Assembly: GCF_030064675.1 (NCBI RefSeq)
Contig: NZ_CP116413.1
Span: 5,116,001 to 5,180,000, forward strand
DNA from: Crossiella sp. CA-258035
GTDB lineage: Bacteria > Actinomycetota > Actinomycetes > Mycobacteriales > Pseudonocardiaceae
Reading direction: 5' to 3'
Length of the DNA stretch: 64,000 bases
In this document: positions 24,521 through 33,510 of the stretch, piece by piece
Numbering within the stretch: the first letter of the stretch is position 1
How the letters are laid out: every line of letters begins with the position of its first letter
Notes under the pieces: model-generated
Database searches by the model: none
Seen by the model: the letters and a program-made list of their open reading frames with translations, nothing else
What the model was told of the DNA's origin: nothing
Program-made: the position numbers and the translations under genes

Positions 24521-25657
24521 TTACATGTCCAGGTTGCCGCGGGTGTCCTCGACGCTGTGATCGCCGCCGATGCCGCTCTTGTTGAACATCGGGCCGTCTT
24601 CCTTGGACTCGGCGGCGCCTTCCTTGCCGACGCCCTTGGCCACGCCGATGCCGGACTTGACGCCGATGCCCTTGGCCAGCGGGCCGACCCCGGCGTGGGT
24701 GCCGAAGGTCGTGCTGATCACCCGGTTGCTGGGCACGAAGTGGCTGCGCTCGGCCACCTTGCCGACCAGCGGGATGCCCCGGCTGCCCTTCTCCACCACC
24801 TTGCCCACGCGGAGCTTGTCGGCGAACTGCACGGCCTTGGTGGCGAACTTGGCCAGGAACTCGATGAACTTCGACAGCAGCTTGCCGAACTTGCCGAGGT
24901 AGCTCAGCACCTTCTGCAGCACGCTGGCGGCCTTGGCGATGGAGGCGGTCATGGCCGCGGCCACCGAGCCGCCGAAGGAGATGATCGAGGTGGCCAGCGC
25001 GGGCAGCCAGATGGTGATCAGCCAGGAGATCAGCTCGGAGATGATCGCCTTGATCACCTCCTCGATGACCACCATGACCATCGACCACATCTGCAGCACC
25101 TCGGCCACCGAGCCCGCGGCCGAGCCGACGCCGCGGATGCCGGTGGAGAACTCGCCGAGGGCCTTGCGCGCCTCATCGCCGGCCTCGTCCAGCCAGTCCT
25201 TCAGCGCGGTGTCGCCGGTCTTCTCGAAGTCCTCGGCCAGCGCGACGAAGCCCTGGGCCATGGTGACGAAGTTGTCCGAGGCGTGCCCGATGGCCGGGCC
25301 GTCGCCGCTGACCTGGTGCAGCGCGTCCTGCAGCGGCTGCACCAGTTCGAGCAGGATGTTCAGCCCGTTGCTGACCAGCCAGCCGATCGGGTCCATCACG
25401 AAGGTGGTCACGTCCATCGCGGCGCCGCTGACGAACTTCGCCCCGTCGGCGGCCAGGTCCTTGGCGCCGGAGGCCAAGTCGCCGACGTTGTCTGCCTGGC
25501 CCATCTCCTGGGCGTGCGCGGCAATGGACTTGCCCGCCTTGTAGGCGTCGCCGAGGACCGGGACCTTGGTCGCGGCGCGGTCGGCGTTGGCGGCGAAGCT
25601 CTCGTCGTACTGGGAGACGTTGAGCGCGTCGGCGATGCTCTCCTTGGGCCCGGTCAC
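24521..25657 (-). CDS. large helical WXG100/PPE-like type VII secretion substrate
   Basis: 378 residues: N-terminal helical part (about 1-130), a central region with a WLITIWLPALATSIISFGG amphipathic or hydrophobic segment and many amphipathic helices (KVLSYLGKFGKLLSKFIEFLAKFATK), and a Gly-rich C-terminal tail without recognised toxin motif. This resembles the long helical proteins encoded after EspC-like genes in actinomycetes. The GTG at 25657 overlaps the stop of the EspC-like gene (GTGA). Secretion by a type VII system is inferred from context; no such machinery is encoded in the window. Confidence 0.68.
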   Translation of the reverse strand: MTGPKESIADALNVSQYDESFAANADRAATKVPVLGDAYKAGKSIAAHAQEMGQADNVGDLASGAKDLAADGAKFVSGAAMDVTTFVMDPIGWLVSNGLNILLELVQPLQDALHQVSGDGPAIGHASDNFVTMAQGFVALAEDFEKTGDTALKDWLDEAGDEARKALGEFSTGIRGVGSAAGSVAEVLQMWSMVMVVIEEVIKAIISELISWLITIWLPALATSIISFGGSVAAAMTASIAKAASVLQKVLSYLGKFGKLLSKFIEFLAKFATKAVQFADKLRVGKVVEKGSRGIPLVGKVAERSHFVPSNRVISTTFGTHAGVGPLAKGIGVKSGIGVAKGVGKEGAAESKEDGPMFNKSGIGGDHSVEDTRGNLDM

Positions 25658-26001
25658 TTGGTCTTCCCCCCGCGCGGTCCGTCGATGTTGGCCTTGTGCC
25701 GGCCGAACTCGATCACCGCGTCGTTCTCGGCGCCCTCGTAGATGGCCGCGGTGTCCAGGATCTTGCCGGAGAGCGTCTCCACGCCCTCCTTCATCGCGGC
25801 CATCAGCTCACGCAGGTCGCCGAGCCGCTCGGTGTAGGCGCTCTTGGCGAAGGCGCCCATCACGCCCCACGCCTCGTTGGTCACGTCGGCGGCGTCCACC
25901 AGCCTGCCGAACTTGTCCGCCTCGGACTGGTAGTAGTCCAGCTGTTTCGCGTAGGACTTCAGCGCCGGAATGTTGACGGCGACCTTGTCGGAGCTGGTCA
26001 T
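25654..26001 (-). CDS. EspC-like ESX-associated small protein
   Basis: 115 residues, all helical, matching the EspC (PF10824) pattern: VNIPALKSYAKQLDYYQSEADKF near the start, NEAWGVMGAFAKSAYTERL in the loop (the WG pair stands where WXG would be) and a second helix ending GAENDAVIEFGRH. Such proteins pair with a partner and carry type VII export signals. The ATG at 26001 lies 11 bases after the YbaB-like gene stop. Confidence 0.75.
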   Translation of the reverse strand: MTSSDKVAVNIPALKSYAKQLDYYQSEADKFGRLVDAADVTNEAWGVMGAFAKSAYTERLGDLRELMAAMKEGVETLSGKILDTAAIYEGAENDAVIEFGRHKANIDGPRGGKTK

Positions 26002-26012
26002 TTCTCCCGCCC

Positions 26013-26513
26013 TCAGTGTCGTGGTTCGTCGCCGTAGACGCTGTAGCCGTCGAAGTAGTCGTCATCGTCGCGCTTGACGGGACGCTTCGGCGCGGGCGCC
26101 TGCTGGCTGTGGTGGGACGTGAGTTCCTGCGTCGCGGTTCCCAGCGCTTCGGCCTGGGCCGCCTTGACCTGGTCAGTGGTGTTGAGCCCGAATGCCTCGC
26201 CCACCGTCTCGTCCACGATGCCGGCCTGCATCCGCACGGCCTCGGCCACCGCCTGGCGCAGCGTGGCCATGATGGTGGCGGCCAGCTGCGGCGCGGGCTG
26301 GCGCACCGCGTCCGGAGTGAGCTGGAGGTCCAGCACGGTGCCGCCGGCGCCGGCGACCACGCGCACGGTGCGGTCCGGGGAGACCGCGGCGGCCTCCAGC
26401 TGCCCCAGCCGCTCCTGCATGTCGCCGACGCCGCTGAACTTCACCTCGGCCTGCTTGATCTTGGCCTGGAACTTCTCGAACTCGGCGGCAAGCCGTTCCA
26501 AGTCGGCAGACAC
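26013..26513 (-). CDS. YbaB/EbfC-family protein
   Basis: 166 residues. An N-terminal coiled helix (LAAEFEKFQAKIKQAEVKF) and the YbaB fold (TVRVVAGAGGTVLDLQL, then APQLAATIMATLRQAVAEA), followed by a charged tail with DDDDYFDGYSVYGD. Actinobacterial ESX clusters often carry such YbaB-like proteins, whose role there is unknown. GTG start at 26513 with AGGAG 6 bases upstream. First gene of the cluster. Confidence 0.78.
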   Translation of the reverse strand: MSADLERLAAEFEKFQAKIKQAEVKFSGVGDMQERLGQLEAAAVSPDRTVRVVAGAGGTVLDLQLTPDAVRQPAPQLAATIMATLRQAVAEAVRMQAGIVDETVGEAFGLNTTDQVKAAQAEALGTATQELTSHHSQQAPAPKRPVKRDDDDYFDGYSVYGDEPRH

Positions 26514-26597
26514 TGCGCTCTCCTGGGGGTGCGGTCCAACGGGACGTTCACCGTACCCGCCCGCCCAGGTGAACACCGCCGAAACCACGATTACCGG

Positions 26598-27305
26598 CTA
26601 GTCCAGCACCGGGCCGGGCACCCCGGGCACCTCGCCCGCGACCCGCTGTCCGGCCTGCCGCACCACCGCGCCGTGCCACTCCGGCGGGGTCACCGTGAAC
26701 CGGCCCTCGTCCATGGCGCGCAACGCCTCCGCCGCCACCTCCGACGGTGGCACGCCCTCGGCGGAGATGCCGGTGGCCACCAGCGCCGGGCAGAGCATGG
26801 TCACCCGCACCGGGGTGTCGGCCAGCGCCATGGCCGCGTGCGTGGCCAGCGCGGTGACCGCGTGCTTGGCCGGGCCGTAGGCGCCGCCGCCGGGGAAGAC
26901 GGCCAGTCCGGCCAGTGAGGCGGTGATCAGCACCCGCGCGGGTTCGCCGGCGGCGAGCAGCCTGGGCACGAACGCGCGCAGGCCGTTGACCACCCCGGCC
27001 ACGTTGACCGCGAACACCCGGTCCCAGTCCTCGGCAGGCACCTCCCACGGCGCGCCCAGGGACTGGCCGAGGATGCCCGCGTTGAGGCAGACCAGCCGCG
27101 CCTCGGGGGCCCGTTCGGCCAGTGCGGCCATGGCTCCGGGGTCGGCGACGTCGGCCGGGACCGCGGTGGCGCCCAGCCGGGCGGCGACCTCGGCCAGCGC
27201 GGTGTCGTCGATGTCGGTGAGGAGCAGCTGTTCGCCGCGGGCGTGCAGGGCTTCGGCCAGGGCGAGGCCGATGCCGCCCGCGGCTCCGGTGATGACGGCG
27301 GTCAT
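26598..27305 (-). CDS. short-chain dehydrogenase/reductase
   Basis: 235 residues with the classical SDR elements: TGAAGGIG cofactor motif, DVADP acidic pocket, NAGI, catalytic Ser in LITASLAG, and YGPAK. NAD(P)H-dependent oxidation or reduction of an unknown alcohol/ketone. It is 9 bases downstream of the TetX-like monooxygenase gene and probably in the TetR-controlled operon, so the two may act on one compound. Confidence 0.87.
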   Translation of the reverse strand: MTAVITGAAGGIGLALAEALHARGEQLLLTDIDDTALAEVAARLGATAVPADVADPGAMAALAERAPEARLVCLNAGILGQSLGAPWEVPAEDWDRVFAVNVAGVVNGLRAFVPRLLAAGEPARVLITASLAGLAVFPGGGAYGPAKHAVTALATHAAMALADTPVRVTMLCPALVATGISAEGVPPSEVAAEALRAMDEGRFTVTPPEWHGAVVRQAGQRVAGEVPGVPGPVLD

Positions 27306-27314
27306 CGGGCCAAC

Positions 27315-28424
27315 CTAACGGGACCCCCAGGCCATCTGCTCGACCAGGCCGTGCGGGGCGTCGGCGCGGAAGCACAGCTCCAGGCTCGCCGCCGAGTCCT
27401 CGGCAGCGGCCGTGCCGCGCGGGAACAGCTCCGCCTCGTACTTGGCCAGCGCGGTCTCCACGTCACCGGGGCCGGCCGCCAGGGCCGCGCCGAGCTCGGC
27501 GGCGTCCAGCAGGGCGAGGTTCGCGCCTTCACCCGCGAACGGGGACATCAGGTGGGCGGCATCGCCGAGCAGGGTCACCCCGGGCACCCTTGGCCAGTCG
27601 TGGCCGACTGGGAGGGCGTGCACCGGGCGCGGCACCAGGGGTTCGCCGGCCTCGGCGATGAGGGCGTGGAACTCGCCGGACCAGTCCGCGAAGTCCGTCA
27701 GCAGCGCGGACTTCTCGGTGCTGACCCAGTCCACTGGGGTGCGCTGGGCGCAGTAGACGTGCAGGCTGCCGTCGGGGTTGCGGTGGGCCAGGAAGCCCTG
27801 GTCCTGGGCGAGGGCGAACATCATGCCGCCGCCGACCAGGGCCGCGCTGCCCGGGTGGCGGCGGTCCGCCTCGGGCAGGTGCAGCTCCACGAAGGAGATC
27901 CCGGTGTACGCCGGGACGGCGGCCGAGACCAGCGGGCGGACCCTGGACCAGGCGCCGTCCGCGCCGACCAGCAGGTCGGTGGTGACGCGGCCGCCGTCGG
28001 CGAAGATCACCTCGTGGCGGCCCTCGCCGAGCGCGCGGACCGTGGAAACCTTGGCGCCCCACCGGATCGTGCCCTCGGGCAGCGAGTCGAGCAGGATCTC
28101 GCGCAGCGCCCCGCGCGGAATCTCCGGGCGGCCGCCGCTGCCGTCGTCGGGCTCGTCCAGCAGCACGGTGCCGTGCCGGTCCAGGATGCGGGTGGCTTCA
28201 CCGCCGGGGTGCACCGCGGCGCGGAAGGACTCGTACAGCCCGGCGGCGCGCAGGGCGGCCTGGCCGGACTCCTCGTGCAGGTCGAGCAGGCCGCCCTGGG
28301 TGCGGGCCCGCGGCGAGGCGTCCAGCTCGAAGACGGCTGCCTCGATGCCGTGCGTGTGCAGCACACGGGCGAGCAGCAGGCCGCCGAGTCCGGCGCCGAT
28401 GATGGCGATGCGGTGGTGGGTCAC
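27315..28424 (-). CDS. TetX-like FAD-dependent monooxygenase
   Basis: 369 residues, group A flavoprotein monooxygenase. FAD motif IIGAGLGGLLLARVL, then GGLLDLHEESGQAALRAAGL, closely matching the [20 protein letters not shown] region of tetracycline-inactivating Tet(X), then DGAWSRVR and GDAAHLMSPFAGEGANLALLDA. Tet(X) hydroxylates tetracyclines; whether this protein does so is unproven, and many actinomycete relatives tailor or degrade polyketides. The start overlaps the TetR stop (GTGA), so regulator and enzyme are made together. Confidence 0.84.
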   Translation of the reverse strand: MTHHRIAIIGAGLGGLLLARVLHTHGIEAAVFELDASPRARTQGGLLDLHEESGQAALRAAGLYESFRAAVHPGGEATRILDRHGTVLLDEPDDGSGGRPEIPRGALREILLDSLPEGTIRWGAKVSTVRALGEGRHEVIFADGGRVTTDLLVGADGAWSRVRPLVSAAVPAYTGISFVELHLPEADRRHPGSAALVGGGMMFALAQDQGFLAHRNPDGSLHVYCAQRTPVDWVSTEKSALLTDFADWSGEFHALIAEAGEPLVPRPVHALPVGHDWPRVPGVTLLGDAAHLMSPFAGEGANLALLDAAELGAALAAGPGDVETALAKYEAELFPRGTAAAEDSAASLELCFRADAPHGLVEQMAWGSR

Positions 28425-29083
28425 GGGGTGTGCACCAATCCGTTGATCAGCAGCTGGAACCGCCAGGACAACCGCGCTTCCGGTGTGCCGCCGAGCAGGT
28501 CCGCGCCGGCCTCGGCGATGCGCGGATGCGTCTCGGGCGAGGCGTTCTGGATCGCCGCGGACAACGCAGCCCAGTCGGCCGGGTCCTCGGCGGCCGGATC
28601 GCTGTGCTCGGCCGCGGTCGCGGTGGCCACCTGGAGCAGCAGGTCCACGCCCCAGGCCGCGGTCCCGGCCGGGACATCGCCCTCGGCGAGCAGCGCCAGC
28701 AGGGTCTCCACCAGGTTCAGGTAGTTGACCCCGGACGGGCGGGCCACCAGTGCGGACTGGGCCAGGCCCGGGTAGGCGAAGAGCAGCTCGGTGTAGGAGG
28801 TGAGCACCCGCTCCAGGCGCTGCCGCCAGTCCCCCCGTGGGCTCAGCTCCACCGTGCCGAGCAGCTCGTCCAGGATCGCGGCGTGCAGCTCGGCGGTGTT
28901 GCGGACGTAGACGTAGAGCGAGGCCGCGCCGGTGTCCAGCTCCTGGGCCAGGCGGCGCATGGTCAGCCGGGACAGGCCTTCGGCGCGCAGCACGCGCACC
29001 GCGGCGGCGGTGATCGAGGCCCGGGTCAGGGCCGGTTTGGCCGGGCGTTCGCGGCGGCTGCGGGGCTCGCTGGCTGGTGGCAT
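28421..29083 (-). CDS. TetR-family repressor of the TetX-like operon
   Basis: 220 residues. Complete TetR HTH (LTRASITAAAVRVLRAEGLSRLTMRRLAQELDTGAASLYVYV split over residues 18-58) and a TetR_C ligand domain. It heads the operon regulator-monooxygenase-SDR and sits directly beside a 31-bp near-perfect palindrome (29095-29125), so autoregulation with release by the enzyme substrate is the obvious model. ATG at 29083. Confidence 0.88.
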   Translation of the reverse strand: MPPASEPRSRRERPAKPALTRASITAAAVRVLRAEGLSRLTMRRLAQELDTGAASLYVYVRNTAELHAAILDELLGTVELSPRGDWRQRLERVLTSYTELLFAYPGLAQSALVARPSGVNYLNLVETLLALLAEGDVPAGTAAWGVDLLLQVATATAAEHSDPAAEDPADWAALSAAIQNASPETHPRIAEAGADLLGGTPEARLSWRFQLLINGLVHTP

Positions 29084-29094
29084 GGCACCACTGT

Positions 29095-29125
29095 AGCGAA
29101 CATGTTCGTCACGAACACGTTCGCT
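29095..29125. promoter_or_regulatory. 31-bp palindromic operator for the TetR regulator
   Basis: Left half AGCGAACATGTTCGT and right half ACGAACACGTTCGCT, separated by one base; 14 of 15 positions are complementary. The left half also contains the self-complementary CGAACATGTTCG and the right half a near-copy of it, so two dimers could bind. It starts 12 bases upstream of the TetR ATG. Confidence 0.75.
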
Positions 29126-29172
29126 CCGCGCCTACGCGGAGTCCTTCGCCCGCCGCAGCCGGGGGAACCAGG

Positions 29173-29655
29173 TCAGCTCGACGGCTGGCCGTTGCCGTCG
29201 TAGCTCAGGTTCGGGGTGAAGCTGCCGCTGGCGCGGGCCACCCGGCGGCCCTGGGCGTCGGTGATCTCGGCGTCGGCCAGCATCCGGCGCTGGCCGGGGT
29301 GCACCACCACACCGGTGGCCACGTACTCCGCCCCGGCCAGCACCGGCCGCAGGTAGTCGATGTGCAGGCTCATGGTCAGCATCGGCCGGTACCGGTCGGC
29401 CAGCGTCACGCAGGCCATCGCGCCCGCGTCGTCCAGCACCATCGCCAGGTAGCCACCGTGCACCTGACCAGCGGAGTTGCACGCCTCCTCGGAGGGCTTC
29501 CAGCGCAGCGAGACCCGGCCGCGCACCACCTCGCGCAGGCTCAGTCCGATCGGCTCCGCGTGCCGGGGCATCCGCGCCCGCCCGTCGGCCATCGCCACCA
29601 GCATCTGCTCGCCGGTCAGCTGCGCCCACAGCGTGCCGAACTCGTTGTCCCCCAT
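29173..29655 (-). CDS. PaaI-type hotdog thioesterase
   Basis: 160 residues. Hotdog thioesterase pattern: NSAGQVHGGYLAMVLDDAGAMA (central helix with the conserved HGG and Asp), TMSLHIDYLRP, and a final ARASGSFTP. Hydrolyses acyl-CoA or aryl-CoA thioesters; substrate unknown. ATG at 29655 after AAGGGGTGG. It ends shortly before the TetR operator. Confidence 0.85.
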   Translation of the reverse strand: MGDNEFGTLWAQLTGEQMLVAMADGRARMPRHAEPIGLSLREVVRGRVSLRWKPSEEACNSAGQVHGGYLAMVLDDAGAMACVTLADRYRPMLTMSLHIDYLRPVLAGAEYVATGVVVHPGQRRMLADAEITDAQGRRVARASGSFTPNLSYDGNGQPSS

Positions 29656-29813
29656 CGGGCCACCCCTTCACTTCACACGATCATGACACGGTAAGCCCTG
29701 GGTCACGGAGAGCGATGACCGGGTGCCCCCTGGTCTGCCCGCTTGGTCCTTGTCCGCACCTGGCAACCGCGACAGGGTGCACGCGGGGAGGACTGACGAG
29801 GGGGATCGTCTGC

Positions 29814-32489
29814 ATGGACACGTTCCAGAACTGGACCCAGAACATCGAGGCGCCGGTGGCCGAGTTCGCCACGCCCAAGACCCTGGCCGAGCTGTGCCAG
29901 GTGGTGCGGGAGGCGGAGGCGGCCGGGCTGCCGGTGCACGCGGTCGGCTCGGCCTGGGCCTACTCCGCGCCCGCGCACTGCGAGGGGGTGGTGGTGCGCA
30001 CCGAGGCGCTGTCCGGGTTCCCGGCGGCGCTGCAAGCCGCGATCGGCGAGGCTGATGCCGGGGGCAGGCTGCTGCTGGCGGTCGGCGGCGGCATCACCAT
30101 CCGCAACCTGTCGCTGGCCCTGGACGGCAAGCCTCGGCCGGACGGCAGGTCGGGACCACCGGCCGAGCTGCTGCGCGGGCGGCGCTGGACCCTGCCCACG
30201 CTGGGCGGTTCGGGCGGGCAGAGCCTGGCCGGGGCGGTGGGCACCGGCACACACGGCGGTGACGCGGCCCGCCCGCCCATCGGCGACTACCTGCACGCGC
30301 TGCTGCTGGTCGGCTCCGGCGGGCAGGTCACGCTGGTGCAGCGGACCGCCGTGGTGGAGGTCAACCTGTTGCGGGACAAGCTGATCGCCGGGGGTGAGCT
30401 GCCCGAGGGCACTCCGGTGCGGGAGCTGCGGGGTGACGCGGCGCTGGACGCGGCGGTGTTGTCGCTCGGCCGGTTCGGGGTGGTGCACAGCGTGGTGCTG
30501 GAGGTGCACGACGAGACCGAGGTGGCGCTGGTGGAGCACCGGCGGGCCGGCACCTGGCGGGCGCTGGCTCCTCAGCTGGCCGCCGAGGTCGACCGGGCGG
30601 TGGCCGGGGACGAGTACCTGGAGGTGCTGATCAACCCGGTCACCCAGGGCGACGGCGACCGGAAATGCCTGCTGAGCACCCGGAAGTCCCTGCCGCGCAC
30701 CGAACTCCCGGTGGCCGGGCGGGCTTTTGGGCTCGGCGACCAGGCCAGCACACCGGTCATGGACGAGCGGGCCAGGGCGAGTCTGCCGCCGGAGCTGGGA
30801 CAGGCGTTGTGCGCCAAGGAACTCCCCCAGCCGCTGGCCGAGGTGGCCAAGGCGATGGGGCTCTCGCTCGATCGCAGGCTCGGTGACGTGCTCGCCGACC
30901 TGCTGAACCTGACCACCACGATCGGCCTGCCGCACCTGGTGGAGCTGGCCACCTCGGCGGTGACCGACTCGGTCAAACCGGCCAGGCGGCCCTCGGACAA
31001 CCAGCCCTGGCTGGTGCACGGCACCCGCTGGGAGGTCGGCGACTTCTTCGACTACAACGCCGACTGCTACCGGATGGACTTCGCCGAGCTGTTCTTCCCG
31101 GCCGACGCCGACCTGACCGCCAGGGTGGACGGGGTGCTCGGCGTGTTCGAAACCCTGCGCGCGCAAGGGATCGCGCTCGGCGGCTACGTCTCGCTGCGGT
31201 TCCTGCGCGGCAGCCGCGCGCTGCTGGCCCCCGCCCCGTTCGAGCGGTCCTGCGCGATCGAGGTGGCCATGCTGCGCGGCCTGGTCGGCAACCGCAAGGC
31301 GCTGACCCTGTTGCACGAGCTGGCCGTGCGGCACGGCGGCCGCCTGCACTGGGGCCAGCTCAACGAGCTCGACTCCGCGGGCACGACCCAGCACTTCGGC
31401 CCCGCACTCACCGACTGGCGACGGGAACTCACTGCCACCGAAGGAGATTCCACCACCTTCAGCACCCCCTTCACCCGCCTGCGCGGCCTGGAGACCAACC
31501 GCCCGGCCGACTGGACACTGTGGACAGACGGCGGCATCCGCGCCGGCGGTCCCCCTGCCCTGGCCGGGAACCAGGTGTTCGTGACCGACTCGGCGCGGAT
31601 CGTGCACACCACCACCGCGATCGGCGGCGACTGGCGGCCGGTCCGGCCCGAACCGGTGGGCGCCGGGGCCAGGGTGGTGGTGCTGCCCTCGGCGCGGCGG
31701 CTGGAGCTGCTGGTCGCGGACGCCACCGGCCGGGTGCTGCGCAGCCGCCAGCAGGACGACGGCGGCTTCCCGCGCTGGGAAAGCCTTGCCGGGGAAGGCA
31801 TTGACGGCGATCCGGCGGGCGCGGCGCACGCCGACGGCAGGCTGGAGCTGTTCGCCCGCGGCGACTTCCCGCGCCAGCGCAAGCTGATGCAGGCCTGGGC
31901 GCACTGGCCGGCCGGGCCGTGGTCCGGGCTGATGGGGGTGGACTCCGGCAGGCTGGGCGGCCCGCCGAGCGTGTGCGGGCGCAGCTTCAACGGCAGCGAC
32001 CAGCTGGTGGTGGTCGCCGCCGGGTCCACCGGCTATGTGCGGTGGAGCGCGCAGACCGGTCCCGGCGGCGCCAGCGGCTGGACCCGCTGGCAGGAGCTGG
32101 GCAACCAGCCCGGCAGCCATCCGCTGGCCTTCCGCGGCCCGGACGGCGTGGTGCGGGTGGTGGTGGCCGACCCGGCGGGCCGGGTGTTCGAGGCGATCGA
32201 GCTGACCGGCGAGCTGGCGGTGCGCTGGCAACCCTGGCGCGCGCTGCCCGCCGGTCCGCGCCTGGACCCGACCACCGGCCTGACCGGCGCTGGTTCCTGG
32301 CTGCTCGGCCTTGGCCGGGACGGCCGCCTGCTCGGCACTCACCTCGACCAGGACGGCTGGTCGGCCTGGCAGGACCTGGGCGGCGCGCTGACCGGCCCCC
32401 TCGCGGCCAGTGCCGGCACCGACGGCGTGCTGGTGACCGGGGTCCGCCGCGGCGACGGGCGGCTGGTGTACCGCAGGCTGCATCCCTGA
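29814..32489 (+). CDS. FAD-linked oxidase (VAO family) fused to a C-terminal PLL-like beta-propeller
   Basis: 891 residues. The first 500 or so residues form a VAO/aldonolactone-oxidase-type protein: AVGSAWAYSAPAHCEG, TLPTLGGSGGQSLAGAVGTGTHGG (FAD pyrophosphate loop), then a substrate domain with HWGQLNELDS near the end. From about residue 545 come repeated blades ending in W-x-x-L/W elements (WTLWTDGG, WESLAG, WTRWQELG, WQPWRALP, WSAWQDLGG), the seven-bladed PLL lectin-like type. No signal peptide. ATG at 29814 with GAGGGGG 9 bases upstream. The fusion suggests oxidation of a sugar or a glycan-bound substrate; this is inference. Confidence 0.82.
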   Translation: MDTFQNWTQNIEAPVAEFATPKTLAELCQVVREAEAAGLPVHAVGSAWAYSAPAHCEGVVVRTEALSGFPAALQAAIGEADAGGRLLLAVGGGITIRNLSLALDGKPRPDGRSGPPAELLRGRRWTLPTLGGSGGQSLAGAVGTGTHGGDAARPPIGDYLHALLLVGSGGQVTLVQRTAVVEVNLLRDKLIAGGELPEGTPVRELRGDAALDAAVLSLGRFGVVHSVVLEVHDETEVALVEHRRAGTWRALAPQLAAEVDRAVAGDEYLEVLINPVTQGDGDRKCLLSTRKSLPRTELPVAGRAFGLGDQASTPVMDERARASLPPELGQALCAKELPQPLAEVAKAMGLSLDRRLGDVLADLLNLTTTIGLPHLVELATSAVTDSVKPARRPSDNQPWLVHGTRWEVGDFFDYNADCYRMDFAELFFPADADLTARVDGVLGVFETLRAQGIALGGYVSLRFLRGSRALLAPAPFERSCAIEVAMLRGLVGNRKALTLLHELAVRHGGRLHWGQLNELDSAGTTQHFGPALTDWRRELTATEGDSTTFSTPFTRLRGLETNRPADWTLWTDGGIRAGGPPALAGNQVFVTDSARIVHTTTAIGGDWRPVRPEPVGAGARVVVLPSARRLELLVADATGRVLRSRQQDDGGFPRWESLAGEGIDGDPAGAAHADGRLELFARGDFPRQRKLMQAWAHWPAGPWSGLMGVDSGRLGGPPSVCGRSFNGSDQLVVVAAGSTGYVRWSAQTGPGGASGWTRWQELGNQPGSHPLAFRGPDGVVRVVVADPAGRVFEAIELTGELAVRWQPWRALPAGPRLDPTTGLTGAGSWLLGLGRDGRLLGTHLDQDGWSAWQDLGGALTGPLAASAGTDGVLVTGVRRGDGRLVYRRLHP

Positions 32490-32581
32490 CCGGGCAGGCA
32501 CATCAATGTGCCTACTTACCGGTTGAGCGCGCGGCTGGTTCGCTCTCGGTGATCGTTCACCGCACCGAGAGGGAACCAGCC

Positions 32582-33445
32582 ATGCACGTCGTCACCGGCG
32601 CGTCCGGCCAGCTGGGCCGCCGCATCGTCACCCACCTCCGCGAGCACGTGGACGCGGCCAAGATCATCGCGTTGTCCCGCACCCCGGAACAGCTCGACGG
32701 CCTCGGCGTCCGGGCGCACCACGGCGATCTGGACCAGCCGGAGTCGCTGCTGCCGCACTTCGACGGCGCCGAGCGGGTGCTGGTGGTGGCCACCTCCGCG
32801 GTCGGCCGCCGCACCGCCCAGCACGCCAACGCGATCAAGGCCGCCCAGCAGGCCGGCGTCGGCGGCTTCCTCTACACCTCGATGATCCGCGCGGGCGATC
32901 CCGGCAACACCAGCCCGATCCTGTTCGAGCACCGCGAGACCGAGCAGCTGCTGCTCGACTCCGGGCTGCCGTTCACCTTGCTGCGCAACGGGGTCTACAT
33001 GGACATGCTGCAACTCCTGCTGCCGCTGCGCGAAGCGGTGGAGACCGGCGTGCTGCCCGGCAAGCTCGGCTCCGGCCGCGTCGCCTACGTCACCCGCGAC
33101 GACCTGGCCGCCGCCAGCGCCGCCGTGCTGGCCACCGGCGGTCACGACGGCCAGATCCTGGACCTCACCGGCCCGCAGGCCCTGGACCACGCGGGCATCG
33201 CCGCCGCACTGGCCGAGGCCAGCGGCCGACCGGTCCGGCACGACCCGGCGGCCGAGGAGCCGGTGGAGTCCTTCCTGGCCCGGCTGCCCGAGGCGGCGCG
33301 GGCGAACCCGGAGGCCATGCGGTCCGGGGAGATGTTCTGGCACAGCACGGAAGCGGGCTGGCTGGACGTGCTCACCCACCACGTCCCCCGCCTCACCGGC
33401 CGCCCCGGCACCACGCTCGCGGAGTTCTTGCGGGGCGTGCTCTGA
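32582..33445 (+). CDS. NmrA-type NAD(P)-binding protein / quinone oxidoreductase-like
   Basis: 287 residues. Atypical SDR with TGASGQLGRRI at the N-terminus, no YxxxK pair, and the NmrA/QorB pattern (RRTAQHANAIKAAQQAGVGGFLYTSMIRA, LLRNGVYMDML, VTRDDLAAASAAVL). Relatives reduce quinones or act as redox sensors. ATG at 32582 after GAGAGGG; the longer frame upstream belongs to the shadow of the preceding gene. Confidence 0.87.
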   Translation: MHVVTGASGQLGRRIVTHLREHVDAAKIIALSRTPEQLDGLGVRAHHGDLDQPESLLPHFDGAERVLVVATSAVGRRTAQHANAIKAAQQAGVGGFLYTSMIRAGDPGNTSPILFEHRETEQLLLDSGLPFTLLRNGVYMDMLQLLLPLREAVETGVLPGKLGSGRVAYVTRDDLAAASAAVLATGGHDGQILDLTGPQALDHAGIAAALAEASGRPVRHDPAAEEPVESFLARLPEAARANPEAMRSGEMFWHSTEAGWLDVLTHHVPRLTGRPGTTLAEFLRGVL

Positions 33446-33510
33446 CCCGGAGTTCTGCCACTTGGCCCATTGACCGGGCGGCCCAACGCACGAGTCGATA
33501 GCCTCCGCCG

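Noticed and set aside
29703-32501. 932-codon open frame on the minus strand opposite the FAD oxidase-propeller gene
   Set aside because: Gly/Pro/Arg/His/Gln-rich with no domain; it is the mirror of the third-position-GC bias of the real plus-strand gene.
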